Below are positions 8,640 to 18,308 of a DNA stretch of 64,000 nt, in pieces (position 1 is the first letter of the stretch; each line of letters opens with the position of its first letter). Position numbers and translations under genes: made by a program. The stretch covers positions 62,001 to 126,000 of the forward strand of contig CAWFEX010000008.1 of the NCBI GenBank assembly GCA_963814955.1, read 5' to 3'. This DNA is from DATCJA01 sp963814955. GTDB taxonomy: Bacteria > Acidobacteriota > Vicinamibacteria > Vicinamibacterales > UBA2999. Under the pieces are notes generated by a model. It did not search any database. It was given only the letters and a program-made list of their open reading frames with translations, and had not been told where the DNA came from.

Positions 8640-9539
8640 TTATACGAGCATGTCGCCGCGGCCGACGAGCACCGCCGTGCCGCCCACTTTCACGGCGGGG
8701 ATCTCTCCTCCGCTGCTCTCGATGTCGATGTGGATGCGGCTCGGGCGTCCCATCGCCACCCCCTGCAGGCTCACCATCCGCCGCGCGTTGTCGCCCGTCA
8801 CCAGCCGATGGCGCACGAGATAGCAGCCAAGCGCGCCACTCGCACTGCCGGTCGCGGGATCCTCGACCATGCCGAATGTCGGAGCGAACATGCGGCTGTA
8901 CGCGGTTTCGGGTGACCCCGGCGGCAGCACGGCGAACAGAAATACGGGTAGATCGATTCCGGCAGACGACTTGAGGCGGCGGAGCGCGGACACGTCACTG
9001 GTGGCGCGATCGACGGCGTCGCGGCTGCGAAGCGGCACGAAGAGGAACCGCAACCCGGTCGACACTTCCTGGATCGGGGTGGGCGCGAGATCGGCGCTTC
9101 CAAGACCAATCGCCGCGGCGACGGCCTCACGTGCATCGACGTGGGGGCCGAATGCGGGCTTCAGCTGCGTCATCCACGCAAAGTGGAGGCGCGACCCGTC
9201 CCACTCGAGATCAACCGGGACGGGTCCGACGCCAAGACCGAACACAAACCTCGAGGAGCCCGGCCGAATCACTCCTGTATGGGCGAGCCCGAACGCGCTG
9301 CCGATTGTCGGATGACCCGCCATCGGTAGCTCGTTGACGGGAGTGAAAATGCGCATCCGCACGTCGGTGCCCGGAGTTTCCGGAGGGAGGATGAAAGTGC
9401 TCTCGCAGAAGTTCATCTCACGCGCGAGGGCCTGCATTTTTTCGGTTGAGAGGCCGCGCCCGTCTAGGAACACCGCGAGCTGATTGCCGGCCAGTGGTTC
9501 GTCGGTGAAGACGTCGTAGTGTAAGAACGAGAGTGACAA
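8640..9539 (-). CDS. PhzF family isomerase-like protein
   Basis: A PhzF/YddE-type protein of two similar half-barrels. Visible signatures are FHYDVFTDEPLAGNQLAVF-like FLHYDVFTDEPLAGNQLAVF at the N-terminus, the presumed catalytic Glu in NFCESTFIL, NELPMAGHPTIGSAFGL, and the second-half EDPATGSASGALGCYL. PhzF proteins catalyse double-bond isomerisations; the substrate of most homologues, including this one, is unknown. The start is taken as TTG 9539 because GGAGAG lies at the right distance. The frame continues to 9596, but those residues come from the GGCCACGGAGACACGGAGG repeat. About 299 residues, a usual length. It appears to be a single gene. Confidence 0.88.
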   Translation of the reverse strand: MSLSFLHYDVFTDEPLAGNQLAVFLDGRGLSTEKMQALAREMNFCESTFILPPETPGTDVRMRIFTPVNELPMAGHPTIGSAFGLAHTGVIRPGSSRFVFGLGVGPVPVDLEWDGSRLHFAWMTQLKPAFGPHVDAREAVAAAIGLGSADLAPTPIQEVSTGLRFLFVPLRSRDAVDRATSDVSALRRLKSSAGIDLPVFLFAVLPPGSPETAYSRMFAPTFGMVEDPATGSASGALGCYLVRHRLVTGDNARRMVSLQGVAMGRPSRIHIDIESSGGEIPAVKVGGTAVLVGRGDMLV

Positions 9540-9554
9540 GAACGCTCTCCAACG

Positions 9555-9600
9555 GGCCACGGAGATCTTCAACAGGCCACGGAGACACGGAGGCACGGAG
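9555..9600. repeat. Dispersed CACGGAG repeat upstream of the PhzF gene
   Basis: GGCCACGGAG units (9555 and 9575) followed by ACACGGAGGCACGGAG, a variant of the ACACGAAGG family. Confidence 0.65.
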
Positions 9601-9630
9601 TTTATTTTGTTTTTCTCTGTGTCTCAGCCA

Positions 9631-9655
9631 GGCGGGCCGTGAAGGCCCGCCCTAC
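9631..9655. repeat. REP hairpin
   Basis: GGCGGGCC, GTGAA loop, GGCCCGCC, then CTAC (9652-9655). Confidence 0.85.
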
Positions 9656-9693
9656 GGTTCAGTGTACGTAGGACTGTGGCCCGTCGTCGATAA

Positions 9694-10044
9694 TTACGGT
9701 TCACGCCGCAGTCGAAGCCGGCGCCCCACCGCCACGCCAACATGGTATGCGCCTTCCTGCTGCATCCAGACGTGGCGCACGTGGTTGTCGGCCAGCTCGA
9801 TGATGAGCGTCCGCTTGTCCTCGGGCAGCGCGGCCGCAATCTGCTCCACCAGCTCCTCCTGCCGGCTGATATCCACGAGGGCAAACAGTTCGTCTTCGTG
9901 GATCGCCTGCAGAAGCTCCTCGTATTCCTCTTCGCACACGTCTTCGATGTCGGAGAACGAGGGCATGTGGCGAAGCGAGCCGTCCAGATCCAGCTTCGAC
10001 GCACACTGGTTCGCCAGCTCGAGCAGTTCGTCAGAGGTAGGCAT
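9694..10044 (-). CDS. Small acidic protein of unknown function
   Basis: 116 residues from ATG 10044, with no recognised family. The first 80 residues are strongly acidic and helical in look (MPTSDELLELANQCASKLDL, IEDVCEEEYEELLQAIHEDE, RQEELVEQIAAALPEDKR), and the last 30 are basic (HVGVAVGRRLRLRREP). There is no signal peptide or membrane segment, so it is probably cytoplasmic. REP hairpins lie on both sides, so it is transcribed alone. The reading frame is intact and its composition fits coding sequence. Confidence 0.6.
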   Translation of the reverse strand: MPTSDELLELANQCASKLDLDGSLRHMPSFSDIEDVCEEEYEELLQAIHEDELFALVDISRQEELVEQIAAALPEDKRTLIIELADNHVRHVWMQQEGAYHVGVAVGRRLRLRREP

Positions 10045-10070
10045 TTGGGGATCTTACGCTGTTCGTAGTT

Positions 10071-10118
10071 GGCAGGCGGTAGGTGGTAGGCGGTAGTCCG
10101 GCTGAAGCCGGACACTAC
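10071..10118. repeat. GGTAGGT heptamer array joined to a REP hairpin
   Basis: GGCAGGCGGTAGGTGGTAGG-type heptamers (10071-10096) merge into the GTCCGGC/GCCGGAC hairpin ending in CTAC (10096-10118). Confidence 0.75.
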
Positions 10119-10194
10119 GGACGTCGGTAACATCCCGTGAACACGAACCGAGTAACGCCAATCGATATAGCATTGAGACCGGAAGGACACGAAC

Positions 10195-11178
10195 ATGTCA
10201 CTGCATACACTCGTTCAGACCTTCGTGCTCTCCGTCACTTTCCCGGCGCTCGTGCAGGCACAGACGCCTGCGGCAGCGCCCGCGAAGCCCGATTCCCCGC
10301 AAGTGCAGGCGCTCGTCGAAAAAGCAAAGAAGACCGCGGGCACACAGTGGGCAGAAGAGGCGCATTTCTTCTGCGAAGCGCCGCGCGCCAACAGCGTCAC
10401 CGACCCGGTCATCGCGCCGACCAGGATCTTCGACAACGTCTACGTCATCGGCAATGCCGGCACTGTGGTCTATGTCGTCCAGACGTCGAACGGTCTCGTG
10501 ATGTTCGATTCGCTGGGCACGGCGCAGTTGGAAACACAATTACTGCCGGGATTCCAGAAGCTTGGCCTCGATCCCGCAAACGTCCGCGCCGTGATCATGG
10601 GACACGGTCATGCCGATCACTTCGGCGGCTCGCCGTACTTTCAGGAGAAGTTCGGCGCCAGGATCTACATCTCGGAAGCGGACTGGAATCTGATGGACAA
10701 TCCGCCGCCCGGTCGAGGTGGTCAACCGGCCACGCCGCAGGTGCGGCCGAAGCGCGATCAGGTGGTTGCCGATGGACAGCCAATCGTGATTGGTGATTTC
10801 CGCGTGATGCCGGTGGCCATTCCGGGCCACACGCCTGGATCGATGGGCTACATCTTTCCTGTGAAAGACAACGGCCGCACGAGAATGGCCGCTATGTACG
10901 GTGGCACGATCCTGATGCCCGGACCGATCTCCGACGAAGGACTGCAAACCTATGCGAAGTCCGTCGCGCGGTTCAAAGCAGAAACCGGCAAGGCAAAGGT
11001 CGAGATCGTGATGCAGAACCATCCCCTCATGGATCCGGTGCAGCCGAAGCTGGAAAAAATGCAGGCGCGAAGGAGCGGCGACCCCAACCCGTGGGTCGTC
11101 GGCGAATCGAACTATCAGAAGTTTCTCGACGTGATGTATCAGTGCTCCGAGGTGAACATCGCACGCCGGAAGTCTTGA
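10195..11178 (+). CDS. Periplasmic metallo-beta-lactamase-fold hydrolase (B3-like)
   Basis: 327 residues with a signal peptide (SLHTLVQTFVLSVTFPALVQAQ). The fold signature is VYVIGNAGTVVYVVQTSNGL, the metal site HGHADHFGG (HxHxDH), the third ligand region AIPGHTPGSMGYI, and a late His in MQNHPLMDP. The layout follows subclass B3 beta-lactamase-like proteins (THIN-B/FEZ relatives), which bind two zinc ions. Many such proteins in soil Acidobacteriota have no demonstrated resistance role, so lactamase activity should not be assumed. The RBS GGAAGGA fits ATG 10195. It is a monocistronic gene between REP repeats. Confidence 0.83.
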   Translation: MSLHTLVQTFVLSVTFPALVQAQTPAAAPAKPDSPQVQALVEKAKKTAGTQWAEEAHFFCEAPRANSVTDPVIAPTRIFDNVYVIGNAGTVVYVVQTSNGLVMFDSLGTAQLETQLLPGFQKLGLDPANVRAVIMGHGHADHFGGSPYFQEKFGARIYISEADWNLMDNPPPGRGGQPATPQVRPKRDQVVADGQPIVIGDFRVMPVAIPGHTPGSMGYIFPVKDNGRTRMAAMYGGTILMPGPISDEGLQTYAKSVARFKAETGKAKVEIVMQNHPLMDPVQPKLEKMQARRSGDPNPWVVGESNYQKFLDVMYQCSEVNIARRKS

Positions 11179-11199
11179 ACGCGCGCCACCGGAATGCGG

Positions 11200-11235
11200 G
11201 TCCGGCTGAAGGGTCCGGCTGAAGCCGGACACTAC
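11200..11235. repeat. REP hairpin with a duplicated half-unit
   Basis: GTCCGGCTGAAG occurs once alone (11200-11211) and directly again as the left half of a complete hairpin ending in CTAC (11213-11235). Confidence 0.8.
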
Positions 11236-11266
11236 GTACGCCACGTGCGCGTTGATGCGGTACGAG

Positions 11267-13363
11267 TCATCGCGCGGGCGCCGTCACCTTGATTGCCGTG
11301 ATGATGGAGCGACCTGCGTCGATCGTGAACTCGATGCGGTCTCCGGGGTTGACGCCGCTCAGAAGCGACGGCGTTGCCACCGGGTAGCTCATCTCCATCG
11401 CCGCCATGAACCCGGTAATGGCTTCGTGGTTGACGATGAGCCGTCCCTCGCGCTGGAGCGATCCAATCACCGATCCGACACCCACGAACACCGCGCCTGC
11501 TCCCGGCGGCGTCGCGGCTGGCGCGGTCGTCCGGATCTCGCCGCCGCGCCCGACGACGAGCCGGCCGACCATGCCGACCTTGTCGTGCGCCGGCAGGTGG
11601 CAGTGCATGAAGAGCGTGACGTCCTCGTCCGGCGTCACGAAGCGTCCCGAGATCGTCTTCGGACCGACGACGTTCAACGCGAAAATCGGGTTCAGGCCGG
11701 GGATCATCAGGTCGTGCCGGATCTCGTCGGTGTTCTCGAGCACGATCTCGACCTCCTCGCAGCGCCCGACGCGAACGTCGCGCGGTTCGAAGCCGAACAC
11801 CTCCCCCTCTCTCGCGAACTGCCGGCCCGCCTTGACTACGATCCGCCGCGTGCCGCGCGGCTTCTCCAGGCAAGACGAGGCAACGGGCCGATGGCGTTCG
11901 GCATCGATCAGATCGAGGCGCGGCAACGCGCCGCTCTCCTGCCGCTGCGGGTAGGTGAAGGCGCCGCCGGCGGGCGGCGTGGTGGGAAACCCGCGCTCGT
12001 AGTTCTGCGGCGTGGTCCCGAAGATCGACGGGTCGAACACCGGGATCTTGCCCTTGTAGTAGTCGGGCTTGAAGAACGCGCGCGTGGCTGCCGGGGTGCC
12101 CGTCGGGATCGCACGGGCAGCCCATCCTCGCCCATGAAGCCGTCGTAGACGATGGCGGTGTGATCGCCGCCAGGGTTGATGCCCTTGTTGGTGGCCGCGG
12201 GCTGCGCGTGATCGTGCATCAGCCAGACACCGGGACCGGACGAATAGAACCCGTCGTTGCCGGTGCGCAGCGCGAGATCGGCGCGCTGCGCCGGGCCGAT
12301 GTCGAACACGTCGCGGGTGATGCGCGCGTCCTTCGGCACCGGATAGCCGTCGAGATCGGTGAGCGTCGGATGGTGGCCGTGCGTGTGCAGGTAAACGGTG
12401 CGCGGGCCGACGTTCAGCACCCGGAGCTTGGTCCGCTGGTCGGGCTTCACCAGAATCGGGCTGTCGCGCAGCGTAAACGGAAACGAGCGGCCATTGACGA
12501 GAAAGATGTTGGAGGCGCGCTGCGTGACGTCGTAGTCGCGGTGCATGCGCTTCTCGATCTCGCGCGGGTCGCTGTAGGCGGCCGGGATGCGGTTCAGCCG
12601 GTCGTCGATATCCATGTACACCAGCGAATACTCGTTGTCGTACTCCTCACGGGTGGCCTTCGACATCGACGCGATGCGTCCGGCACCGGGCACGAGATGC
12701 GCGAAGTTGTTGTAGGGCCGCTCCGGCTCGATGACCAGCATGCCGGCCAGTCCCATGCTCGGATGAATCTGGTCCTGCACGTGACAGTGGTACCAGAACG
12801 TCCCCGGCTGACCGGCCGTGAAGCGATAGGTGAACTGCCCGCCGGGCGGCACTTCGTCCTGCGTCATGTGGGGCACGCCGTCCATGTTGTTGGCCTGACT
12901 CGTGCCGTGCAGGTGAATCGTGTGCGGCAGGTAATGGGTGTTGTACAGCGTGATCTCGACGATGTCGCCGGTCTCGACGCGCAGCGTGGGGCTCGGCAGC
13001 CGCGCCGGCGACGTCATCGCGGTGCCCATCGGCGCGAACACCCAGAACGTCACGAACTCGCCTGGATAGACTTCCTCCTGAATCTCGACGACCTCGAGGA
13101 AGAAGTGCAGCTCGTCGGGATCGCCGTCGCCGTCGATGTCGCGAATCAGCTGCACCGCATTCTGGTCGGCGCCGGGAATCGGCAGCAGCTCGGCTTCCAG
13201 GTTGGCGCGTTCAACCTCCCCGCCGCGCCGGTAGGCCGCGGAGAGTGCGAAGCGATCCAGGTTCGGAACGAACTCGAGATCGGCGATATCGTGCGCGAAG
13301 ACGGTACGCGCCGCCCAGCAGCAACCCGAGGAACGTGGTCGCGGCGCGACCGCGCTTCGTCAT
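11267..13363 (-). CDS. Multicopper oxidase fused to a C-terminal CusF-like copper-binding domain, two frameshifts
   Basis: Oxidises a substrate and passes four electrons to O2 at a four-copper site in the periplasm. Copper motifs in order are HTIHLHGTSQ, FWYHCHVQDQIHP, VYLHTHGHHPTL, VWLMHDHAQP and VTLFMHCHLPAHDKVGM (type 1 site with the axial Met). After the cupredoxins a final domain of about 65 residues (QREGRLIVNHEAITGFMAAM, EMSYPV, VNPGDRIEFTID) has the H...MxxM spacing of CusF-like domains. The ATG overlaps the stop of the LVIVD gene as ATGA (13360-13363) and starts a signal peptide (MTKRGRAATTFLGLLLG). Frame changes occur near 13320 and 12120. About 698 residues. The substrate could be Cu(I), Fe(II), Mn(II) or an organic reductant. 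Confidence 0.86.
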
Positions 13364-14899
13364 CGCGCGCCCGGGATCGGCAGGCGCGTAGGAATGGGCC
13401 CCGTGTACCGCAGGACCATCAATCCCCCTCCGTTGCCGTCCGTCAGGTACAGCAGGTTGGTGTCCGGGTCCTGAAAGATCTCGCGCGTGTGGCGGACCTT
13501 GTGCAGGGCCGCGGCGCCGGTCACGCCCGTCGCCGGAGGCGGGAAGACGGGCGAGAGGAAGTAGCGCGACGAACACGGGCGCAAACGGATTGGAGATGTC
13601 CAGCACGTGCAGGCCTTCGTCGTACCAGTTGATGTACACGAGGCTCGGCGAGCGGCGGTCGAGCACCGGCAGATGCGTCGACGCGCCCGCGCGCGCGCCG
13701 GGACCGTCCGGACACACGAACGTCGGCTTGCCCGGTTCGAACCGGTCGGCCACGAAATCGAGCCGGAACGTGGAGAGCAGGACGACGTTGGCCGGGCGCT
13801 CGCCTTTCACGACGTCGGGCGCCTTCAGGTCGGAGACGTCCAGAATGCGCCCGAACCCTGGCGGGCAGTCGAAGATCTCATCGGTGTGGACGACGAGATC
13901 CGGATGCTCGCCTTGCTTGACGACGACCGGCAGCGACGTATGCGCGGCGCCGAGGTTGCCGCCGTGAAACGGCGGCACGTAGTCGAAGGTGGCGAGCAGC
14001 GCCGGCTTCGTCCGATCCTTGACGTCGAGGATGACCATGCCCGTGTCGCGCCACGCCGCATAGAGGCGATCGTTGTAGTACACGATCTCGTGGCACTGGA
14101 TGATCTGCGGCTTGCCGTCGGGACCGAGCCGGTCGAGCGGCCCGAACTGCTCCCCCTTCAGCATCCCCGGCACGTGCCACGTCGCCACCTGCCGGATGTT
14201 CGCGGGATCGGAGTAATCGATGATCGACAACGCTTCGCGCTGCAGGTCGGTCGAGAACTGGCCGCAGCTGTAGGCGTAGCGATCGTCGGCATCGAGGCCG
14301 TGCGCCGCGCCGTTCGGCACGAAACGGACGAACGCGATTTCGCGCGGCCGCGCGGGGTTGGAGACGTCGTGGAACGATACGCCGGCCTCCGCCATCTGCC
14401 CGGCGGGCGGCCGCGTCGGATTGCTGTTGTCCCCATCGTGATTCAGGATCAGGATTTTCTTCTCGCGGTTGACGCGCAGGTAGTTGCAGCGCGTGCCGGC
14501 GCGGCAGGGCACGAAGCTGAGCGGCTTCATGTTGCGCGGATCGCGCACGTCGGCAATGAGCACACCGAACAGCGTCTGCGGACTGTTGTAGCCCGCGAGG
14601 TAGGCGATCCCGTCGTAGACGCGCACCGTGTTGAAGCCCGATCCGACCTCGGGGCCGGGGCGTCCCTGGGCCTTCGCCCAGGGCGCACGTTCGGGCACCT
14701 TGAAATAGCTGTGGCCGACGAGCTCGAACCCCTTCGCTGCCGAATACTTCCTGATCTCGTCGAAGGAGAGATTGAACGGATCGACGCCCGCCGGGATCGG
14801 CGACGCTTCGATCTTCGGACCAAGCACTTGGGCGGAGCCGACGCACACCCACGCTGACACCACCATCGCGCTGACCACCAGCCCTCGTCCTCGCGCCAT
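13360..14899 (-). CDS. Secreted LVIVD-repeat beta-propeller protein, one frameshift
   Basis: A signal peptide (GLVVSAMVVSAWVCVGSAQ) precedes a chain of LVIVD-type blades: GVLIADVRDPRNMKPL, GVSFHDVSNPARPREI, ALSIIDYSDPANIRQV, GMVILDVKDRTKPALL, GRILDVSDLKAPDV and GLHVLDISNPFAPVF. After a one-base shift near 13570 the last blade reads LYLTDGNGGGLMVLRY. Such proteins form extracytoplasmic propellers, usually without known catalysis. Several cysteine pairs (CRAGTRCNYL, FDCPPGFG) may form disulfides. It is the first gene of a two-gene operon with 4-bp stop/start overlap to the multicopper oxidase, which implies a common function, for example a binding or electron-transfer partner. About 512 residues. 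Confidence 0.82.
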
Positions 14900-14954
14900 G
14901 AATCCTCCGCTTTCTTCGCTGTGAGTCGACAGTCGGCGAGATCCTACACCGCTC

Positions 14955-17900
14955 TCAGAACAGGAGCTTCAAGGAGAACTGAACCTGTCGCGACGGTGTC
15001 GCAGTCCTCAAAATCCTGCCGACTGTCGACAGTCGCCGCTGCGCGATGATGTTACCTGCCACATCGCGCTCGTCTGGACTGCCTGGAAAGATGACCGCTG
15101 CCGACGGCCAGTCGGCCACGCCGACTTCGGGCGTCGCAAAGTTCGCATGGTTCAATAGATTGAAAACCTCGGCTCGGAACTCGACGCGGCCATCAGCGCC
15201 AAGCCAGCCAGCCGGCGTGTCCTTGGCTAGCGACATATCCACGTTGATCAGGCCCGGTCCTCTCAACATGTTTCGCCCCGCCGTCCCAAGGAACCCTTCG
15301 GGGGGCAGTGCGAACGCGCAGGGGTCGAACCAGAGGTCCGGGGTTCCCACCGGCGTGCCTGCCGCGATGTGATCGCAGCCGCGTGAGACACCGCTCGTGA
15401 TGTCACTCGCCTTGATGCCCGGTACCACATCCGGCCGATCGAGACCGGCAACGTTGCCGTACACCTGCGATCGGGAGCGGTTGCCGCCCAGCACCGGCGT
15501 GAACGGATAACCGCTCCGCATCCGGAAAATCCCGCTGATCCACCAACCTCGCGCCAGCGCTCCGACGACACCACCCGCATTGCTCAGTTCCGGAAGGCGG
15601 TAAATGGTGTTCATCGACCAGTTGTGCCGGACGTCGTACGCACTCGGTCCGCGGTCGCGGACGAACGGATCGGCGCTCGCGAGATGGCTGGTCGTGTTCT
15701 CGGCATCCGTGATCCCCTGCGTTTCATCCTCGGCCTTCGACAACGTATACGAGCTCTGGAACTGGATGCCGTCGCTCAGCCGCTTGCGGACCTGGAGCTG
15801 CAGACCGTGGTACCAGGAGTTGGAGTCGCTCACGAGGAAATTCGAATTGCCCCAGTTGCGGTTGATACGCGGCTCGTTGCCGAGCCAGCACTTGTCGCCC
15901 GTGGGATCGAACGCAGGCGCCGTTCCCGTGTTGAGACACACGCGGTTGCCGCGTGCATCGACTGATGGCGTGCCGGCTGGAATCGTTGGATTCGCCTCGG
16001 TGCGGCGGTACAGGTTGATGCCCCGCGTATACGTGTACGCCGCCGTCGCTGCGATGTTCCACGGCAGCTCGCGCTCCACCGACAGATTCGCCTGAACGCT
16101 GTGCGGTTGATCGATGTGGAAATCGACACCGCCTGCCGACCGCCCGCCGGGGCCCTCGGGGAACACGAGCGGGAGCTGGAAGTTGCCGCTCGCGCGGCTC
16201 GTCGACGAGTACGGCCAGTTGATCCCGATGATGGCGTTGCCGAACGTGGCGACGTCGTACAGGATTGCGGCCCCGCCTCGTACCGCAGTCTTGCCATCGC
16301 CGCGCACATCCCAGGCAAAGCCGGCGCGCGGGCTGAAATTGCGGTGCGACGGGTTTTCGAACAGCTGCTCCGGATTATCGGCCTGCAGGCAGTACCGCGC
16401 GTCGGCACACGTCGGGTTGGCATCGACGCGGATGTCGCGAACGGAACTGATGTGTCCGTTCAGCTCTGCCGGGTCGGTGAGGAATTCGTACCGCAGGCCG
16501 AGATTCAACGTTACCGTTTTCACCCGCCAGTCGTCCTGCACGTAGAAGCCGATCGTGTTGAACCGCCAGTCGCTCTCGAGAATCGATCCGGGCGCGCGCG
16601 CGACGTAGGCTGAAGGCGTGCCGCGCAGGAAGTGGGTGACGCTCGGAAAAACGATCTGCCCGAGGGTGTTGGCACCCGAGAGGAAATGCGGGGCGAAATG
16701 ATTGATCAACGTGCCGAACTTCAGCGCGTGCGCGCCCCTCGAGTACGTCAGGTCGCTGCTGAACGACAGAAGATCCTGGTTCTGCACGATCGGCGCGCTC
16801 GGCCGCGGCCCGAACTCGCCAATGCCGGAGATATTCACGAGACCCATACCGAGTCCGGGCACGAAGTCGTATTGCGGACCGCTGACGAGCGCCGGTGACG
16901 TGAGATTGAGCTTTGTCGAGCTGTACGACATGCGTGCCGTATTCAGCAAAGTCGGCGTAAAGATGTGCGTCTCGGAGACCGTCAGGTACTGATTCCTGCT
17001 CAATCGATCGGTGATGAACCCCGGGAAGCCGAGCGGCCGGACCTGCGTCGTCTCGTCCTGTGTCAGCCGGCCGAATGCCGTGTCGGATGCGGAGATGTTC
17101 CAATCGAGCCGTCCCTGGTAGAAGTTCTCCGCCGTCGGCTGCGTGAATGGGAAGGTGACACGGTTGTCAGACAGATTCGGCAGCGGGAACTGCGCAAGCA
17201 GCGGCTTGATGAGCGGCGCAATCGTCCGATCCCCATCGAATCGGCACGTACCGTCGACGGGCAATGGCTCCTGCCGGCACTGCGCCGGAATCGTGTTGGC
17301 GATCGACGTGATGCCAAGCCGTTCGCGGAGCCCCTCATAGGTGAAGAAGAAGAACAGGTTGTCGCGCTTCAGTGGGCCGCCGACCGAGCCGCCATAGTTG
17401 TTGCGCTTGAATGGCGGAAGCCGATCCGGCGTGACGGCGGTACGAACGTCGAAAAAGTTGCGCGCGTCGAAAGCGCTGTTCCGAAGGTATTCGAACAGCG
17501 ACCCGTGGAAGCGGTTCGTGCCGCTCTTGGTCACGATGGTCATCTGACTGCCCATCGTCATCCCGTACTCGGCGCTCAACGTGTTGGTGATGACGCGCCA
17601 CTCCTGAATACCTTCGATGCCGAGCGTGGTGTTGGCCATCGAACCGGAGCTGCCACCGAGCACGTTGACCATCGCGGTCCCATCGATCATGTAGGAGTTC
17701 GATCGCACGGGCGCACCGTTGCTGCTGTACCAGCTCCCTACGAACGTGCCACCCGATGTCATGTTCTCCTGGCGAGCGATGCCGGGCTGCAGGAAGGTCA
17801 GATCGATGAAGTTGCGGCCGTTGAGCGGAAGGTCGGACACCGCTTGCGCATCGACGAGCGCACCGAGCGATGCGCTGGTGGTGTTCACGAGCGGCGCCTC

Positions 17901-18266
17901 GGCCGTCACCGACACGGTTTCGGCGAGCGCGCCAATTTCGAGGGTGAAATTGATGACCGCCTCCTGACCGACGGTCAGCGTCAGCCCGTCGCGGACGGCG
18001 GTGCGAAAGCCATCGATCGCCGCACGTACTTCGTAACGGCCCACGGGCAGCGCCGGAAACCGGTACGAACCGTCAGGGTCCGACACCGTCGAGCGCGACA
18101 GTGCGGTGTCGGCATTAGTGACCGTGAGCGTCACGCCGGGAACGACGCCGGTGGCCGAATCCCGGACGGTGCCAAGAATCGTCGCCGTCGGAAGCTGCGC
18201 CGACGCGGAAGAAGCGGTCGCGAACAGCACCAGGATTAATGCAATCGATTTCATGGTCGTCCCCAT
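14955..18266 (-). CDS. TonB-dependent receptor, Oar-like with carboxypeptidase-regulatory domain (receptor 1)
   Basis: About 1103 residues. A signal peptide (MKSIALILVLFATASSASAQ) is followed by a carboxypeptidase-regulatory-like beta-sandwich (ILGTVRDSATGVVPGVTLTV to FRTAVRDGLTL), a plug (VVNTTSASLGALVDAQ-like VNTTSASLGALVDAQAVSDL, PLNGRNFIDLTFLQPGI), the TMGSQMTIVTKSGTNRFHG stretch and a long beta-barrel ending in the aromatic RQVQFSLKLLF. It should import a bulky ligand with TonB-ExbBD energy. The ATG at 18266 (MGTTMKS) is preceded by GGAGGG. It is the last gene of a minus-strand series and follows the PDMTGVW gene by 42 bp. Unlike receptors 2 and 3 it is of the ordinary Oar type. The substrate is unknown. 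Confidence 0.93.
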   Translation of the reverse strand: MGTTMKSIALILVLFATASSASAQLPTATILGTVRDSATGVVPGVTLTVTNADTALSRSTVSDPDGSYRFPALPVGRYEVRAAIDGFRTAVRDGLTLTVGQEAVINFTLEIGALAETVSVTAEAPLVNTTSASLGALVDAQAVSDLPLNGRNFIDLTFLQPGIARQENMTSGGTFVGSWYSSNGAPVRSNSYMIDGTAMVNVLGGSSGSMANTTLGIEGIQEWRVITNTLSAEYGMTMGSQMTIVTKSGTNRFHGSLFEYLRNSAFDARNFFDVRTAVTPDRLPPFKRNNYGGSVGGPLKRDNLFFFFTYEGLRERLGITSIANTIPAQCRQEPLPVDGTCRFDGDRTIAPLIKPLLAQFPLPNLSDNRVTFPFTQPTAENFYQGRLDWNISASDTAFGRLTQDETTQVRPLGFPGFITDRLSRNQYLTVSETHIFTPTLLNTARMSYSSTKLNLTSPALVSGPQYDFVPGLGMGLVNISGIGEFGPRPSAPIVQNQDLLSFSSDLTYSRGAHALKFGTLINHFAPHFLSGANTLGQIVFPSVTHFLRGTPSAYVARAPGSILESDWRFNTIGFYVQDDWRVKTVTLNLGLRYEFLTDPAELNGHISSVRDIRVDANPTCADARYCLQADNPEQLFENPSHRNFSPRAGFAWDVRGDGKTAVRGGAAILYDVATFGNAIIGINWPYSSTSRASGNFQLPLVFPEGPGGRSAGGVDFHIDQPHSVQANLSVERELPWNIAATAAYTYTRGINLYRRTEANPTIPAGTPSVDARGNRVCLNTGTAPAFDPTGDKCWLGNEPRINRNWGNSNFLVSDSNSWYHGLQLQVRKRLSDGIQFQSSYTLSKAEDETQGITDAENTTSHLASADPFVRDRGPSAYDVRHNWSMNTIYRLPELSNAGGVVGALARGWWISGIFRMRSGYPFTPVLGGNRSRSQVYGNVAGLDRPDVVPGIKASDITSGVSRGCDHIAAGTPVGTPDLWFDPCAFALPPEGFLGTAGRNMLRGPGLINVDMSLAKDTPAGWLGADGRVEFRAEVFNLLNHANFATPEVGVADWPSAAVIFPGSPDERDVAGNIIAQRRLSTVGRILRTATPSRQVQFSLKLLF

Positions 18267-18308
18267 CGCAGCCCTCCTTGGCCATCGCCAGATCTCAGGT
18301 CGCCCCAC

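Noticed and set aside
10195..11178. Calling the metallo-beta-lactamase-fold protein an antibiotic resistance gene
   Set aside because: The fold and metal site are clear, but no residue pattern shows lactamase activity, and such proteins are common in soil Acidobacteriota.
12160..13632. 490-codon plus-strand frame opposite the multicopper oxidase and LVIVD genes
   Set aside because: It spans two real minus-strand genes and has no signal, motif or ribosome site.
16965..18239. 424-codon plus-strand frame opposite receptor 1
   Set aside because: Antisense shadow. The same happens opposite receptors 2 and 3 (20860-22395, 23171-24526).
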